Source of the DNA: Streptomyces sp. NBC_01454
GTDB lineage: Bacteria > Actinomycetota > Actinomycetes > Streptomycetales > Streptomycetaceae
NCBI RefSeq assembly: GCF_036227565.1
Contig: NZ_CP109460.1
Span: 1,736,001 to 1,800,000, forward strand
Reading direction: 5' to 3'
Length of the DNA stretch: 64,000 nt
The translations under genes were made by a program, and so were the position numbers. The stretch's first letter is position 1. Every line of letters begins with the position of its first letter. This document shows, in pieces, positions 8,254 through 16,943 of this stretch. The notes beneath the pieces were generated by a model, which saw only the letters and a list, made by a program, of their open reading frames with translations, had not been told where the DNA came from and made no database searches.

Positions 8254-9951
8254 ATGGCCGCCACCCCGGAATCGCCCGCAGCTGCCACGACCCGCCGCAA
8301 GGCCGGCCGCCACCGCGGCGAGGGCCAGTGGGCCGTGGGCCACTACACCCCGCTGAACGGCAACGAGCAGTTCAAGAAGGACGACGACGGTCTCAATGTG
8401 CGGACACGCATTGAGACGATCTACTCCAAGGCCGGATTCGACTCCATCGACCCCACCGACCTGCGCGGACGGATGCGTTGGTGGGGCCTGTACACCCAGC
8501 GCAAGCCCGGGATCGACGGCGGCAAGACCGCGATCCTGGAGCCCGAGGAGCTGGACGACAAGCACTTCATGCTGCGGGTGCGCGTGGACGGCGGACGGCT
8601 GAGCGTGGCCCAGCTGCGCGCCATCGGCGAGGTCTCCGAGGAGTACGCCCGCGGCACCGCGGACATCACCGACCGGCAGAACATCCAGCTGCACTGGATC
8701 CGCATCGAGGACGTCCCCGCCATCTGGGAGAAGCTGGAGGCCGTGGGCCTGTCCACGACCGAGGCCTGCGGCGACTGCCCGCGCGTGATCATCGGCTCCC
8801 CGGTGGCCGGCATCGCGGCGGACGAGATCATCGACGGCACGCCGGCCGTCGAGGAGATCCACGAGCGCTACATCGGCAGCAAGGAATTCTCCAACCTGCC
8901 GCGGAAATTCAAGACGGCGATCTCCGGCTCGCCCGTCCAGGACGTGGTCCACGAGATCAACGACGTGGCCTTCGTCGGCGTCGTCCACCCCGAGCACGGC
9001 CCCGGCTTCGACCTCTGGGTCGGCGGCGGCCTGTCCACCAACCCGAAGCTGGCCCAGCGCCTGGGCACCTGGGTGCCGCTGGACGAGGTCGCCGACGTGT
9101 GGGCCGGCGTCGTCGGCATCTTCCGCGACTACGGCTACCGCCGCCTGCGCAACCGCGCCCGGCTGAAGTTCCTGATGGCCGACTGGGGCCCGGAGAAGTT
9201 CCGCCAGGTGCTGGAGGACGAGTACCTCGAGCGCAAGCTGACCGACGGGCCCGCGCCCGAGGAGCCGCTCTCCCGCTGGCGCGACCACATCGGGGTGCAC
9301 CAGCAGCAGGACGGCCGCTTCTACGTGGGCTTCGCCCCGCGCGTCGGCCGGGTCGACGGCACCACCCTGACCAAGATCGCCGAACTGGCCGCGACCCACG
9401 GCTCCGACCGGCTGCGCACCACCGTCGAGCAGAAGATGCTCATCCTCGACGTCGCGCAGGACCAGGTCGACTCCCTGGTCGCCGGGCTGGAGGCGCTGGA
9501 CTTCCAGGTCACCCCCTCGCCGTTCCGGCGCGGCACGATGGCCTGCACCGGCATCGAGTTCTGCAAGCTCGCCATCGTCGAGACCAAGGGCCGGGGCTCC
9601 TGGCTCATCGACGAACTGGAGCGCCGGATGCCGGACTTCCAGGAGCCGGTCACCATCAACCTCAACGGCTGCCCCAACGCCTGCGCCCGTATCCAGGTCG
9701 CCGACATCGGCCTCAAGGGCCAGCTGGTCCTGGACGACGAGGGCAACCAGGTCGAGGGCTACCAGGTGCACCTGGGCGGCGCGCTGGGCCTGGAGCCCGG
9801 CTTCGGCCGCAAGGTCCGCGGGCTGAAGGTCACCGCCGACGAACTCCCCGACTACGTCGAGCGGGTGCTGCGCGCCTTCGAGGCGCAGCGCACCGACGGC
9901 GAGCGGTTCGCCCAGTGGGCGGCCCGTGCGGAAGAAGGAGCGCTGAAGTGA
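8254..9951 (+). CDS. Ferredoxin-dependent assimilatory sulfite reductase
   Basis: A 565-residue sirohaem/[4Fe-4S] reductase that reduces sulfite to sulfide. The two-repeat nitrite/sulfite reductase ferredoxin-like layout is present. Cluster ligands are the pair in CTGIEFC (about residues 430-436) and the pair in NGCPNAC (about 470-475), the standard C-x5-C...C-x3-C arrangement. An ACGDCPR motif lies near residue 170. Length and context (CysHCDN downstream, sirohydrochlorin chelatase at the operon end) favour sulfite over nitrite reductase. It is the first structural gene of the operon, and ATG 8254 follows AAGGAC. Confidence 0.93.
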   Translation: MAATPESPAAATTRRKAGRHRGEGQWAVGHYTPLNGNEQFKKDDDGLNVRTRIETIYSKAGFDSIDPTDLRGRMRWWGLYTQRKPGIDGGKTAILEPEELDDKHFMLRVRVDGGRLSVAQLRAIGEVSEEYARGTADITDRQNIQLHWIRIEDVPAIWEKLEAVGLSTTEACGDCPRVIIGSPVAGIAADEIIDGTPAVEEIHERYIGSKEFSNLPRKFKTAISGSPVQDVVHEINDVAFVGVVHPEHGPGFDLWVGGGLSTNPKLAQRLGTWVPLDEVADVWAGVVGIFRDYGYRRLRNRARLKFLMADWGPEKFRQVLEDEYLERKLTDGPAPEEPLSRWRDHIGVHQQQDGRFYVGFAPRVGRVDGTTLTKIAELAATHGSDRLRTTVEQKMLILDVAQDQVDSLVAGLEALDFQVTPSPFRRGTMACTGIEFCKLAIVETKGRGSWLIDELERRMPDFQEPVTINLNGCPNACARIQVADIGLKGQLVLDDEGNQVEGYQVHLGGALGLEPGFGRKVRGLKVTADELPDYVERVLRAFEAQRTDGERFAQWAARAEEGALK

Positions 9952-10070
9952 GCGAGCCTCGGCGCGCGGCGCCGGCTGGAGTGAGGAGCCGCGCAGTGAC
10001 GAAGGAACGAGCAGTGACGAGGGAAGCCGGCGCACCCGAGCGCGCCGTGGCTGAGCGGGAGGCCCAGTGA
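9948..10070 (+). CDS. Possible 40-residue coupled ORF between sulfite reductase and the zinc-ribbon protein
   Basis: An open frame from GTG 9948, overlapping the sulfite reductase stop (GTGA), to TGA 10068-10070, which overlaps the next GTG start in the same way. AAGGAG lies 7 bp before the GTG. The product is short and Arg/Ala/Glu-rich (VTKERAVTREAGAPERAVAE) and contains an internal tandem near-repeat at DNA level (GCAGTGACGA then AGGAA or GGGAA). No family is recognised. It could be a real coupling peptide or a spacer that happens to be open. Confidence 0.3.
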   Translation: MSEPRRAAPAGVRSRAVTKERAVTREAGAPERAVAEREAQ

Positions 10071-10255
10071 GCGAGCGTGCCGCGCCCTTCTACTGCCCCT
10101 ACTGCGGCGACGAGGACCTGCAGCCCTCCGAGGAGGGCCATGGCGCCTGGGAATGCCGTTCGTGCAGCCGGGCGTTCCGGCTGTCGTTCCTGGGTCTGCT
10201 GGCCCAGGGGCCGACCGGCACATCCGCTGCCGCACCCCACGGAGGTGAGTCGTGA
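10067..10255 (+). CDS. Small zinc-ribbon protein of the sulfur operon
   Basis: A 62-residue protein with two cysteine knuckles, FYCPYCGDEDL (residues 9-19) and WECRSCSRAF (about 28-37), followed by a hydrophobic LSFLGLLAQG stretch. The four cysteines most likely bind Zn or an Fe-S centre. It is translationally coupled both to the preceding frame and to cysH (GTGA overlap), so it is produced with the sulfite and APS reductases. An accessory or electron-transfer role is inference only; no enzyme family is recognised. Confidence 0.8.
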   Translation: MSERAAPFYCPYCGDEDLQPSEEGHGAWECRSCSRAFRLSFLGLLAQGPTGTSAAAPHGGES

Positions 10256-10953
10256 CCACCGCCACCACCGCAGCCGATCTTCAGCAGCTCGCCGAGCGGG
10301 CGGGCCGCGAACTGGAGGACGCCCCGGCCCTGGAGATCCTTCAATGGGCCGCCGCCACCTTCGGCGCGCGCTTTTGTGTGACCTCCTCCATGGAGGACGC
10401 GGTCGTCGCGCATCTGGCCGCACGGGCCCGGCCAGGCGTCGATGTGGTCTTCCTGGACACCGGCTACCACTTCCCCGAGACGATCGGGACCCGGGACGCG
10501 GTCGCCGAGGTGATGGACGTCAACGTCCGCACCCTGACGCCGCGGCAGACCGTGGCCGAGCAGGACGCCGAGTACGGGCCGAAGCTGCACGACCGCAACC
10601 CCGACCTGTGCTGCGCACTGCGCAAGGTCCAGCCCCTCGAAGAGGGTCTGGCCGGCTACGACGCCTGGGCGACGGGGCTGCGCCGGGACGAGTCGCCGAC
10701 CCGGGCGAACACCCCCGTCGTCGGCTGGGACCCCAAGCGGCAGAAGGTCAAGATCTCACCGATCGCCCGCTGGACGCAGGCCGATGTGGACGCCTATGTG
10801 TCCGAGCACGGGGTGCTCACCAATCCGCTGCTGATGGACGGCTACGCCTCCGTCGGCTGTGCGCCCTGCACCCGGCAGGTGCTGCAGGGCGAGGACGCCA
10901 GAGCCGGCCGCTGGGCCGGCAGCAACAAGACCGAGTGCGGGCTGCACGGATGA
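10252..10953 (+). CDS. cysH: Phosphoadenylyl/adenylyl-sulfate reductase
   Basis: A 233-residue PAPS/APS reductase of the adenine-nucleotide alpha-hydrolase fold. CVTSSMEDAVVAHL is the PP-loop equivalent (about residues 42-55). DLCCALRK (about 117-124) and CAPC (about 203-206) give the CC...CxxC set that binds a [4Fe-4S] cluster, and ECGLHG at the C-terminus supplies the catalytic cysteine. The CC/CxxC set indicates the bacterial APS-reducing type. It produces sulfite for the enzyme encoded upstream. The GTG start overlaps the previous stop and has a GGAGGTGA. Confidence 0.93.
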   Translation: MTTATTAADLQQLAERAGRELEDAPALEILQWAAATFGARFCVTSSMEDAVVAHLAARARPGVDVVFLDTGYHFPETIGTRDAVAEVMDVNVRTLTPRQTVAEQDAEYGPKLHDRNPDLCCALRKVQPLEEGLAGYDAWATGLRRDESPTRANTPVVGWDPKRQKVKISPIARWTQADVDAYVSEHGVLTNPLLMDGYASVGCAPCTRQVLQGEDARAGRWAGSNKTECGLHG

Positions 10954-10973
10954 CGGACCATCAGGAGATATCC

Positions 10974-11507
10974 ATGACGGGCGCCACGATCTGGCTGACC
11001 GGGCTGCCGAGCGCGGGCAAGACGACCCTCGCGCACGAGCTGGCCGGCCGGCTGCGCGGCGAGGGCCACCGTGTCGAGGTGCTCGACGGCGACGAGATCC
11101 GCGAGTTCCTCTCCGCGGGCCTCGGCTTCAGCCGCGAGGACCGGCACACCAACGTCCAGCGCATCGGCTTCGTCGCCGAGCTGCTGGCCAGCAACGGCGT
11201 CAAGGCGCTGGTGCCGGTGATCGCGCCGTACGCGGACAGCCGGGAGGCGGTGCGAAAGCGCCACCAGGCCGAGGGCACCGCCTACCTGGAGGTGCATGTG
11301 GCCACCCCCGTCGACGTCTGCTCCGAGCGGGATGTGAAGGGCCTGTACGCCAAACAGGCGGCCGGCGAGATCTCCGGGCTGACCGGCGTGGACGACCCGT
11401 ACGAGGCTCCCGAGTCGCCCGATCTGCGCATCGAGTCGCACACCCAGACCGTGCAGGAGTCCGCGGCGGCGCTGCACGCGCTGCTCACCGAAAGGGGCGT
11501 CGCATGA
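10974..11507 (+). CDS. cysC: Adenylyl-sulfate kinase
   Basis: A 177-residue APS kinase with Walker A GLPSAGKTT near residues 9-17, LDGDEIRE (about 35-42), RIGFVAELLASNG and the CSERDVKGLYAKQAAGEISGLTGVDDPYE segment of the lid and substrate site. It phosphorylates adenylyl sulfate to PAPS. The chosen ATG has AGGAG at good spacing. An in-frame ATG at 10950 overlapping the cysH stop would add eight residues (MTDHQEIS). The coexistence of CysC with an APS-type CysH means PAPS is probably made for sulfotransferases or as a side pool. Confidence 0.92.
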   Translation: MTGATIWLTGLPSAGKTTLAHELAGRLRGEGHRVEVLDGDEIREFLSAGLGFSREDRHTNVQRIGFVAELLASNGVKALVPVIAPYADSREAVRKRHQAEGTAYLEVHVATPVDVCSERDVKGLYAKQAAGEISGLTGVDDPYEAPESPDLRIESHTQTVQESAAALHALLTERGVA

Positions 11508-12448
11508 CGACCGTCACTGCCGTGACCGAGAGCGCCGGGGACGCCGACAACCCGTACGCACTCTCCCACCTGGACGCCCTGGAGTCCGAGGCGGTGCACA
11601 TCTTCCGCGAGGTGGCGGGCGAGTTCGAGCGGCCGGTGATCCTGTTCTCCGGCGGCAAGGACTCCATCCTCATGCTGCACCTCGCGCTGAAGGCGTTCGC
11701 GCCGGCCGCGGTGCCGTTCTCGCTGCTGCACGTCGACACCGGGCACAACTTCCCCGAGGTCCTCGACTACCGCGACCGCACGGTCGAGCGGCACGGTCTG
11801 CGGTTGCACGTCGCCTCCGTGCAGGACTTCATCGACCGCGGTGAGCTGCGCGAGCGCCCGGACGGCACCCGTAACCCGCTGCAGACGGTCCCGCTGCTGG
11901 ACGCCATCGACAAGGGCCGCTTCGACGCGGTCTTCGGCGGCGGCCGCCGGGACGAGGAGAAGGCCCGCGCCAAGGAGCGGGTGTTCTCGCTGCGCGACGA
12001 GTTCGGCGGCTGGGACCCGCGCCGGCAGCGCCCCGAGCTGTGGCAGCTCTACAACGGCAAGCACTCCCCCGGCGAGCATGTGCGGGTCTTCCCGCTCTCC
12101 AACTGGACCGAGCTGGACGTGTGGCAGTACATCGCCCGCGAGAAGATCGAACTGCCCGCCATCTACTACGCCCACGAGCGCGAGGTCTTCGGGCGCGGCG
12201 GCATGTGGCTGGCGCCCGGTGAGTGGGGCGGCCCGAAGGACGGCGAGAGCCTTCAGACGCGGCGGGTGCGCTACCGCACCGTCGGCGACATGTCCTGCAC
12301 CGGTGCCGTCGACTCCGACGCGGACACCATCGGGGCGGTCATCGCGGAGATCGCCGCGTCCCGGCTCACCGAGCGGGGCGCGACCAGGGCCGACGACAAG
12401 CTGTCCGAGGCCGCCATGGAGGACCGCAAGCGCGAGGGGTACTTCTAA
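11504..12448 (+). CDS. cysD: Sulfate adenylyltransferase small subunit
   Basis: A 314-residue PP-loop subunit of ATP sulfurylase. ILFSGGKDSILMLHLA (about residues 46-61) is the ATP pyrophosphatase loop, followed by LLHVDTGHNFPEVLDYRD and FGGGRRDEEKARAKERVFS, both diagnostic of CysD. It activates sulfate to APS together with the CysN GTPase encoded immediately downstream. ATG 11504 overlaps the cysC stop (ATGA), indicating translational coupling. It ends KREGYF as in typical CysD. Confidence 0.95.
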   Translation: MTTVTAVTESAGDADNPYALSHLDALESEAVHIFREVAGEFERPVILFSGGKDSILMLHLALKAFAPAAVPFSLLHVDTGHNFPEVLDYRDRTVERHGLRLHVASVQDFIDRGELRERPDGTRNPLQTVPLLDAIDKGRFDAVFGGGRRDEEKARAKERVFSLRDEFGGWDPRRQRPELWQLYNGKHSPGEHVRVFPLSNWTELDVWQYIAREKIELPAIYYAHEREVFGRGGMWLAPGEWGGPKDGESLQTRRVRYRTVGDMSCTGAVDSDADTIGAVIAEIAASRLTERGATRADDKLSEAAMEDRKREGYF

Positions 12449-12450
12449 CC

Positions 12451-13824
12451 ATGAGCACGACCACGAACCCGGGCGCGATCGACGCCGTCGACGCGGGTGC
12501 CGCCTCGCTGCTGCGGTTCGCCACCGCCGGATCCGTCGACGACGGCAAGTCCACGCTGGTGGGACGGCTGCTGCACGACTCCAAGTCGGTGCTCGCCGAC
12601 CAGCTGGAGGCCGTCGAACGCGCCTCCCTGGGCCGCGGGCAGGACACGCCCGACCTGGCGCTGCTGACCGACGGACTGCGCGCCGAGCGCGAGCAGGGCA
12701 TCACCATCGATGTCGCCTACCGCTACTTCGCCACCCCGCGGCGCCGGTTCATCCTGGCGGACACCCCCGGGCATGTGCAGTACACCCGCAACATGGTCAC
12801 CGGCGCCTCCACCGCCGAACTGGCCGTGGTGCTGGTCGACGCCCGCAACGGCGTGGTCGAGCAGACCCGCCGGCACGCCGCGGTCGCCGCCCTGCTGCGG
12901 GTCCCGCACGTGGTGCTGGCGGTCAACAAGATGGACCTGGTCGACTACGCCGAGCCCGTCTTCGCCGCCATCGCCGAGGAGTTCACGACCTACGCGGCCT
13001 CGCTGGGTGTCCCGGAGATCACCGCGATCCCGATCTCGGCGCTGGCCGGCGACAACGTCGTGGCGCCGTCCGCCCACATGGACTGGTACGGCGGCCCGAC
13101 GGTGCTGGAGCACCTGGAGACGGTGTCCGTCGTCGCCGACCCCTCGGATGACCCGGGCCGCTTCCCGGTGCAGTACGTCATCCGTCCGCAGACCGCCGAG
13201 CACCCCGACTACCGCGGCTACGCGGGCCAGATCGCCTCCGGTGTGCTGCGCGTCGGCGACGCCGTCACCGTGCTCCCCTCGGGCCGCACGAGCACCATCG
13301 AGGCGATCGACGCGCTCGGCCGGAGCGTGGACGCGGCCTGGGCGCCGCAGTCGGTCACCGTCCGGCTCGCCGATGACCTGGACATCTCGCGCGGTGACCT
13401 GATCGCCCCGACGGCCACCGCGCCGGCCGTCTCGCAGGACATCGAAGCGACCATCTGCCATGTGGCGGACCGGCCGCTGAAGGTCGGCGACCGGGTGCTG
13501 CTCAAGCACGCCACCCGCACGGTCAAGGCGATCGTCAAGGACATCCCGTCCCGGCTGACGCTGGACGACCTCTCCCCGCACCCGGAGCCCGGTGAGCTGG
13601 TGGCCAACGACATCGGCCGGATCCTCGTGCGCACCGCCGAGCCGCTTCCCCTGGACGCCTACGCCGACTCCCGCCGCACCGGCTCGTTCCTGCTGATCGA
13701 CCCGGCGGACGGCACGACGCTGACCGCGGGGATGGCCGGCCACGCCTTCACGCAGGCGGCGGCCGGGGCCGTGCGGGCCGACGACGGCGCTGACGGCGCC
13801 GGCGATGAGGGATGGGACTTCTGA
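12451..13824 (+). CDS. cysN: Sulfate adenylyltransferase large subunit (GTPase)
   Basis: A 457-residue translational-GTPase-fold subunit. G1 is AGSVDDGKSTLVGRLL (about residues 24-39), with the switch region EREQGITIDVAYRYF, G3 DTPGHVQYTRNM (about 105-116) and G4 NKMD (about 160). Domains II and III follow, with RFPVQYVIRP at about 240. GTP hydrolysis drives APS formation by CysD. It starts 2 bp after cysD. The next 228 bp contain no convincing gene apart from a 33-codon open frame right after the stop. Confidence 0.94.
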   Translation: MSTTTNPGAIDAVDAGAASLLRFATAGSVDDGKSTLVGRLLHDSKSVLADQLEAVERASLGRGQDTPDLALLTDGLRAEREQGITIDVAYRYFATPRRRFILADTPGHVQYTRNMVTGASTAELAVVLVDARNGVVEQTRRHAAVAALLRVPHVVLAVNKMDLVDYAEPVFAAIAEEFTTYAASLGVPEITAIPISALAGDNVVAPSAHMDWYGGPTVLEHLETVSVVADPSDDPGRFPVQYVIRPQTAEHPDYRGYAGQIASGVLRVGDAVTVLPSGRTSTIEAIDALGRSVDAAWAPQSVTVRLADDLDISRGDLIAPTATAPAVSQDIEATICHVADRPLKVGDRVLLKHATRTVKAIVKDIPSRLTLDDLSPHPEPGELVANDIGRILVRTAEPLPLDAYADSRRTGSFLLIDPADGTTLTAGMAGHAFTQAAAGAVRADDGADGAGDEGWDF

Positions 13825-14052
13825 GCATGCTCCAGGACGTGTTCTCGACCTTCGCGAAGGAGGGCGGCCGCATCGGCAGCGGCGCCCTGGGCAGCGGGCA
13901 GGGCGGAGTCGGCCGATGTGTGCGCTGACGTACCGCTCCGCTCCCGCCGTCCCCTTCTCCCTCTTCCCCCTCCCCTTCCCCCGAAGATCCTTCGCTCTGC
14001 CGGGCGTGCCGTAGGGGCACACCGACCCGGCCCTCCGAGAGGAACACCTTCC

Positions 14053-15162
14053 GTGTCTGCCATTCGACACCGCCTGCTGGCGGCCGCTGTCACCGTCCCG
14101 CTGCTGGTCGGGGCGCTGGGCGCCTGCAGCTACGGCTCCGAGGCCAAGAAGGACACAGCGGCCGGCGTCGCCCCCAAGGGACCCAGGACCGACGGGCTCG
14201 ATCACGTGACGATCGGGTTCTTCGGCAACACCACGCACGCCACCCCCCTGATCGGCCTCCAGAGCGGCCGGTTCCAGAAGGAACTGGGCGGCACGGAGGT
14301 GAAGTCCTCGGTCTTCAACGCGGGCCCCGCCGAGATCGAGGCGCTCAACTCCGGCGCCATCGACATCGGCTGGATCGGCCCCTCCCCCGCGATCAACGGC
14401 TACGCCAAGTCGCACGGCAAGAGCCTGAAGATCATCTCGGGCTCGGCCTCCGGCGGGGTGTCGCTGGTGGTCAACCCCAAGAAGATCAAGAGCCTGAACG
14501 ATCTCAAGGGCAAGACGATCGCGACCCCGCAGCTGGGCAACACCCAGGACGTCGCGCTGCTGAACTACCTGAGCGGCAAGGGCTACAAGGTCGACCCCAC
14601 CACCGGCAAGGGCGATGTCACCGTCCAGCGCACCGACAACAAGGTCACGCCGACCGCCTTCCAGCAGGGCTCCATCGACGGCGCCTGGGTGCCCGAGCCC
14701 ACCGCCGCCAAGCTCGTCGCCGAGGGCGGCAAGACGCTCCTGGACGAGAAGAAGCTGTGGAAGGACGGCAAGTTCGTCATCACGAACATGATCGTCTCGC
14801 AGAAGTTCCTGAAGCAGCACCCGAAGGCCGTCGAGGCGGTGCTGCGTGCCTCGGTCAAGACCAACGACTGGATCCGCTCGCACCCCGCCCAGGCGAAGAA
14901 GGACCTGAACGACAAGCTCGCCTCCCCGGACATCGCCGGCAAGGCGCTGCCCGGCAACGTCATCGACCCGGCGTTCCGAAACGTCCAGATCACCGACGAC
15001 CCGCTGGCCGCCACCCTCCAGCAGGAGGCCGACCACGCGGTCAAGGCGGGCCTGCTGAAGAAGCCCGACCTCAAGGGCATCTACGACCTGACGCTGCTGA
15101 ACAAGGTGCTCACATCCCAGGGCAAGAAGCCGGTCGACGATGCCGGACTCGGCAGCAAGTAG
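14053..15162 (+). CDS. ssuA: Aliphatic-sulfonate ABC transporter substrate-binding lipoprotein
   Basis: A 369-residue periplasmic-binding-type lipoprotein. The signal peptide ends in the lipobox LGACS (Cys near residue 24). NMT1/SsuA-like features follow: VTIGFFGNTTHATPLIGLQSGRFQKELG, FNAGPAEIEALNSGAIDIGWIGPSPAING and GKTIATPQLGNTQDVALLNYL. It captures sulfonates or a related oxyanion outside the membrane for the SsuBC permease encoded next. The GTG start has AGGAA upstream. Location directly after cysN makes a sulfur source the likely ligand; taurine versus alkanesulfonate cannot be told. Confidence 0.88.
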   Translation: MSAIRHRLLAAAVTVPLLVGALGACSYGSEAKKDTAAGVAPKGPRTDGLDHVTIGFFGNTTHATPLIGLQSGRFQKELGGTEVKSSVFNAGPAEIEALNSGAIDIGWIGPSPAINGYAKSHGKSLKIISGSASGGVSLVVNPKKIKSLNDLKGKTIATPQLGNTQDVALLNYLSGKGYKVDPTTGKGDVTVQRTDNKVTPTAFQQGSIDGAWVPEPTAAKLVAEGGKTLLDEKKLWKDGKFVITNMIVSQKFLKQHPKAVEAVLRASVKTNDWIRSHPAQAKKDLNDKLASPDIAGKALPGNVIDPAFRNVQITDDPLAATLQQEADHAVKAGLLKKPDLKGIYDLTLLNKVLTSQGKKPVDDAGLGSK

Positions 15163-15196
15163 CCCGCAGCACCGCACTCCCCAGGAGGTGACACCG

Positions 15197-16000
15197 ATGA
15201 CGACCACCACGCTCACCCAGCAGCCCGCCACGGCGGACACAGGCACCACCGTTCCGTACGCGGCCCGCATCGACCATGTCTCGAAGTCGTTCGGCCGCAG
15301 CGGCGCCCAGCAGCATGTCCTGGACGACATCACCCTCGATGTGGCGCCCGGCGAATTCGTCTGCCTCCTGGGGGCCTCGGGTTGCGGGAAGTCCACCCTG
15401 CTCAACCTCGTGGCCGGTCTCGACGCGCCGTCCGCCGGCGCCATCGAGACGCCCGGCGGCCGGCCGGCCCTGATGTTCCAGGAACACGCGCTGTTCCCGT
15501 GGCTGACCGCGGGCCGCAACATCGAACTGGCGCTGCGGCTGCGCGGGGTGCCGCGCGCGGAGCGCCGGGACAAGGCCGAGCGGCTGCTGGAACTGGTCCG
15601 GCTCAAGGGCGCCCACGGCAAGCGGGTGCACGAGCTGTCGGGCGGGATGCGCCAGCGCGTCGCGATGGCCCGGGCGCTCGCCCAGGACAGCCAGCTGCTG
15701 CTGATGGACGAGCCGTTCGCCGCGCTGGACGCGATCACCCGCGACGTCCTGCACGACGAACTGACCCGCATCTGGCGCGAGACCCACCTCTCGGTCCTCT
15801 TCGTCACCCACAACGTCCGCGAGGCCGTCCGGCTCGCCGAGCGGGTGGTGCTGCTGTCCTCCCGGCCCGGTCGGATCGCCCGCGAGTGGCAGGTCGACAT
15901 CCCGCAGCCGCGCCGCATCGAGGACGCCGCGGTCGCCGACCTGTCCGTCGAGATCACCGAACAGCTCCGGGGGGAGATCCGCCGCCATGGCCAGCACTGA
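15197..16000 (+). CDS. ssuB: Sulfonate ABC transporter ATP-binding protein
   Basis: A 267-residue ABC ATPase. Walker A GASGCGKST (about residues 58-66), Q-loop FQEHALFPW, signature LSGGMRQRVAMARAL (about 147-161), Walker B LLLMDEPFAALD (about 168-179) and H-loop VTHNVREA are all intact. EHALFPWLTAGRNIELALRLRGV is characteristic of the SsuB/TauB group. The ATG has a strong GGAGGTGA. The 3' end overlaps the permease gene by 14 bp. Confidence 0.93.
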   Translation: MTTTTLTQQPATADTGTTVPYAARIDHVSKSFGRSGAQQHVLDDITLDVAPGEFVCLLGASGCGKSTLLNLVAGLDAPSAGAIETPGGRPALMFQEHALFPWLTAGRNIELALRLRGVPRAERRDKAERLLELVRLKGAHGKRVHELSGGMRQRVAMARALAQDSQLLLMDEPFAALDAITRDVLHDELTRIWRETHLSVLFVTHNVREAVRLAERVVLLSSRPGRIAREWQVDIPQPRRIEDAAVADLSVEITEQLRGEIRRHGQH

Positions 16001-16940
16001 GACCGAGGACCCCGCCACCACCCCGGACGGCGGGGGCACCGCGGCCGCCACCACCGCCGCCGCCCCCGCGGGCGGCGACACCACCGGTGACCTCGCCGGT
16101 CTGGAGGCCGGGCTCGACGCCCTCGAATCGCGGGTCGTCGACCGGCAGCCGTGGCTGCGGGCCGCCGCCGCGAAGGCGCTGCCGCCCGTCGTCGCCGTCG
16201 TCATCGTGCTCGGCCTGTGGCAGCTCGCCTACCACTTCGAGCTGAAGCCGCACTATCTGCTGCCCAGCCCCGTGGACGTGTTCGGCTCGCTCCGGCAGAA
16301 GTGGCTGGAGGGCACGCTGCTGAGCTTCGTGTGGACCAGCGTCTCGCGCGGCGCCCTCGGCTTCGTGGCCTCGGTCGCCATCGGTACGGTGCTCGGGCTG
16401 ATCGTCGCCCAGGTCAAGGTCGTTCGGGCGGCCATCGGGCCGATCCTGAGCGGTCTGCAGTCGCTGCCCTCGGTGGCCTGGGTCCCGGCCGCGATCATCT
16501 GGTTCGGGCTGAGCGACGCCACGATCTACGCGGTGGTGCTGCTCGGCGCGGTCCCGTCCATCGCCAACGGCCTGGTGGCGGGCGTCGACCAGATCTCCCC
16601 GCTCTCCCTGCGGGCCGGCCGCACCATCGGCGCGACCGGGCTCGCCGGGGTACGGCATGTGCTGCTGCCGGCCGCACTGCCCGGCTACATCGCCGGACTC
16701 AAACAGGGCTGGGCGTTCTCCTGGCGCTCCCTGATGGCCGCCGAACTCATCGTCAACGCGCCGGATCTGGGCACCGGCCTGGGCCAGCTGCTGGAACAGG
16801 GCCGTGAGCTCCAGGACATGTCCTGGGTGCTCGCCGCGATCCTGCTGATCCTGATCGTCGGCATCGGTATCGAGCTGCTGATCTTCGCCCCGATCGAGCG
16901 CCGGGTGCTGCGCAGCCGCGGCCTGCTGGTCAAGGGCTGA
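15987..16940 (+). CDS. ssuC: Sulfonate ABC transporter permease
   Basis: A 317-residue inner-membrane permease. An acidic Ala/Thr-rich N-terminus of about 45 residues precedes about six transmembrane helices. The BPD_transp_1 EAA-like loop reads AGRTIGATGLAGVRHVLLPAALPGYIAGLKQGWAFSWRSLMAAELIV, matching SsuC/TauC. Translation begins inside the ssuB end (GGGGAG before ATG). It forms the membrane channel for the neighbouring binding protein and ATPase. No FMNH2-dependent sulfonate monooxygenase (SsuD) is present in the window. Confidence 0.92.
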   Translation: MASTETEDPATTPDGGGTAAATTAAAPAGGDTTGDLAGLEAGLDALESRVVDRQPWLRAAAAKALPPVVAVVIVLGLWQLAYHFELKPHYLLPSPVDVFGSLRQKWLEGTLLSFVWTSVSRGALGFVASVAIGTVLGLIVAQVKVVRAAIGPILSGLQSLPSVAWVPAAIIWFGLSDATIYAVVLLGAVPSIANGLVAGVDQISPLSLRAGRTIGATGLAGVRHVLLPAALPGYIAGLKQGWAFSWRSLMAAELIVNAPDLGTGLGQLLEQGRELQDMSWVLAAILLILIVGIGIELLIFAPIERRVLRSRGLLVKG

Positions 16941-16943
16941 CCC

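Noticed and set aside
13827..13928. 33-codon frame (MLQDVFSTFAKEGG...) directly after the cysN stop
   Set aside because: No clear ribosome binding site, no recognisable family and Gly-rich low-complexity ending; not enough to call a gene.
12445..15957. 1170-residue open frame on the minus strand across cysN, ssuA and ssuB
   Set aside because: It is antisense to three clearly recognisable genes and has low-complexity Arg/Gly/Val content with no domain; a by-product of GC-rich third codon positions.
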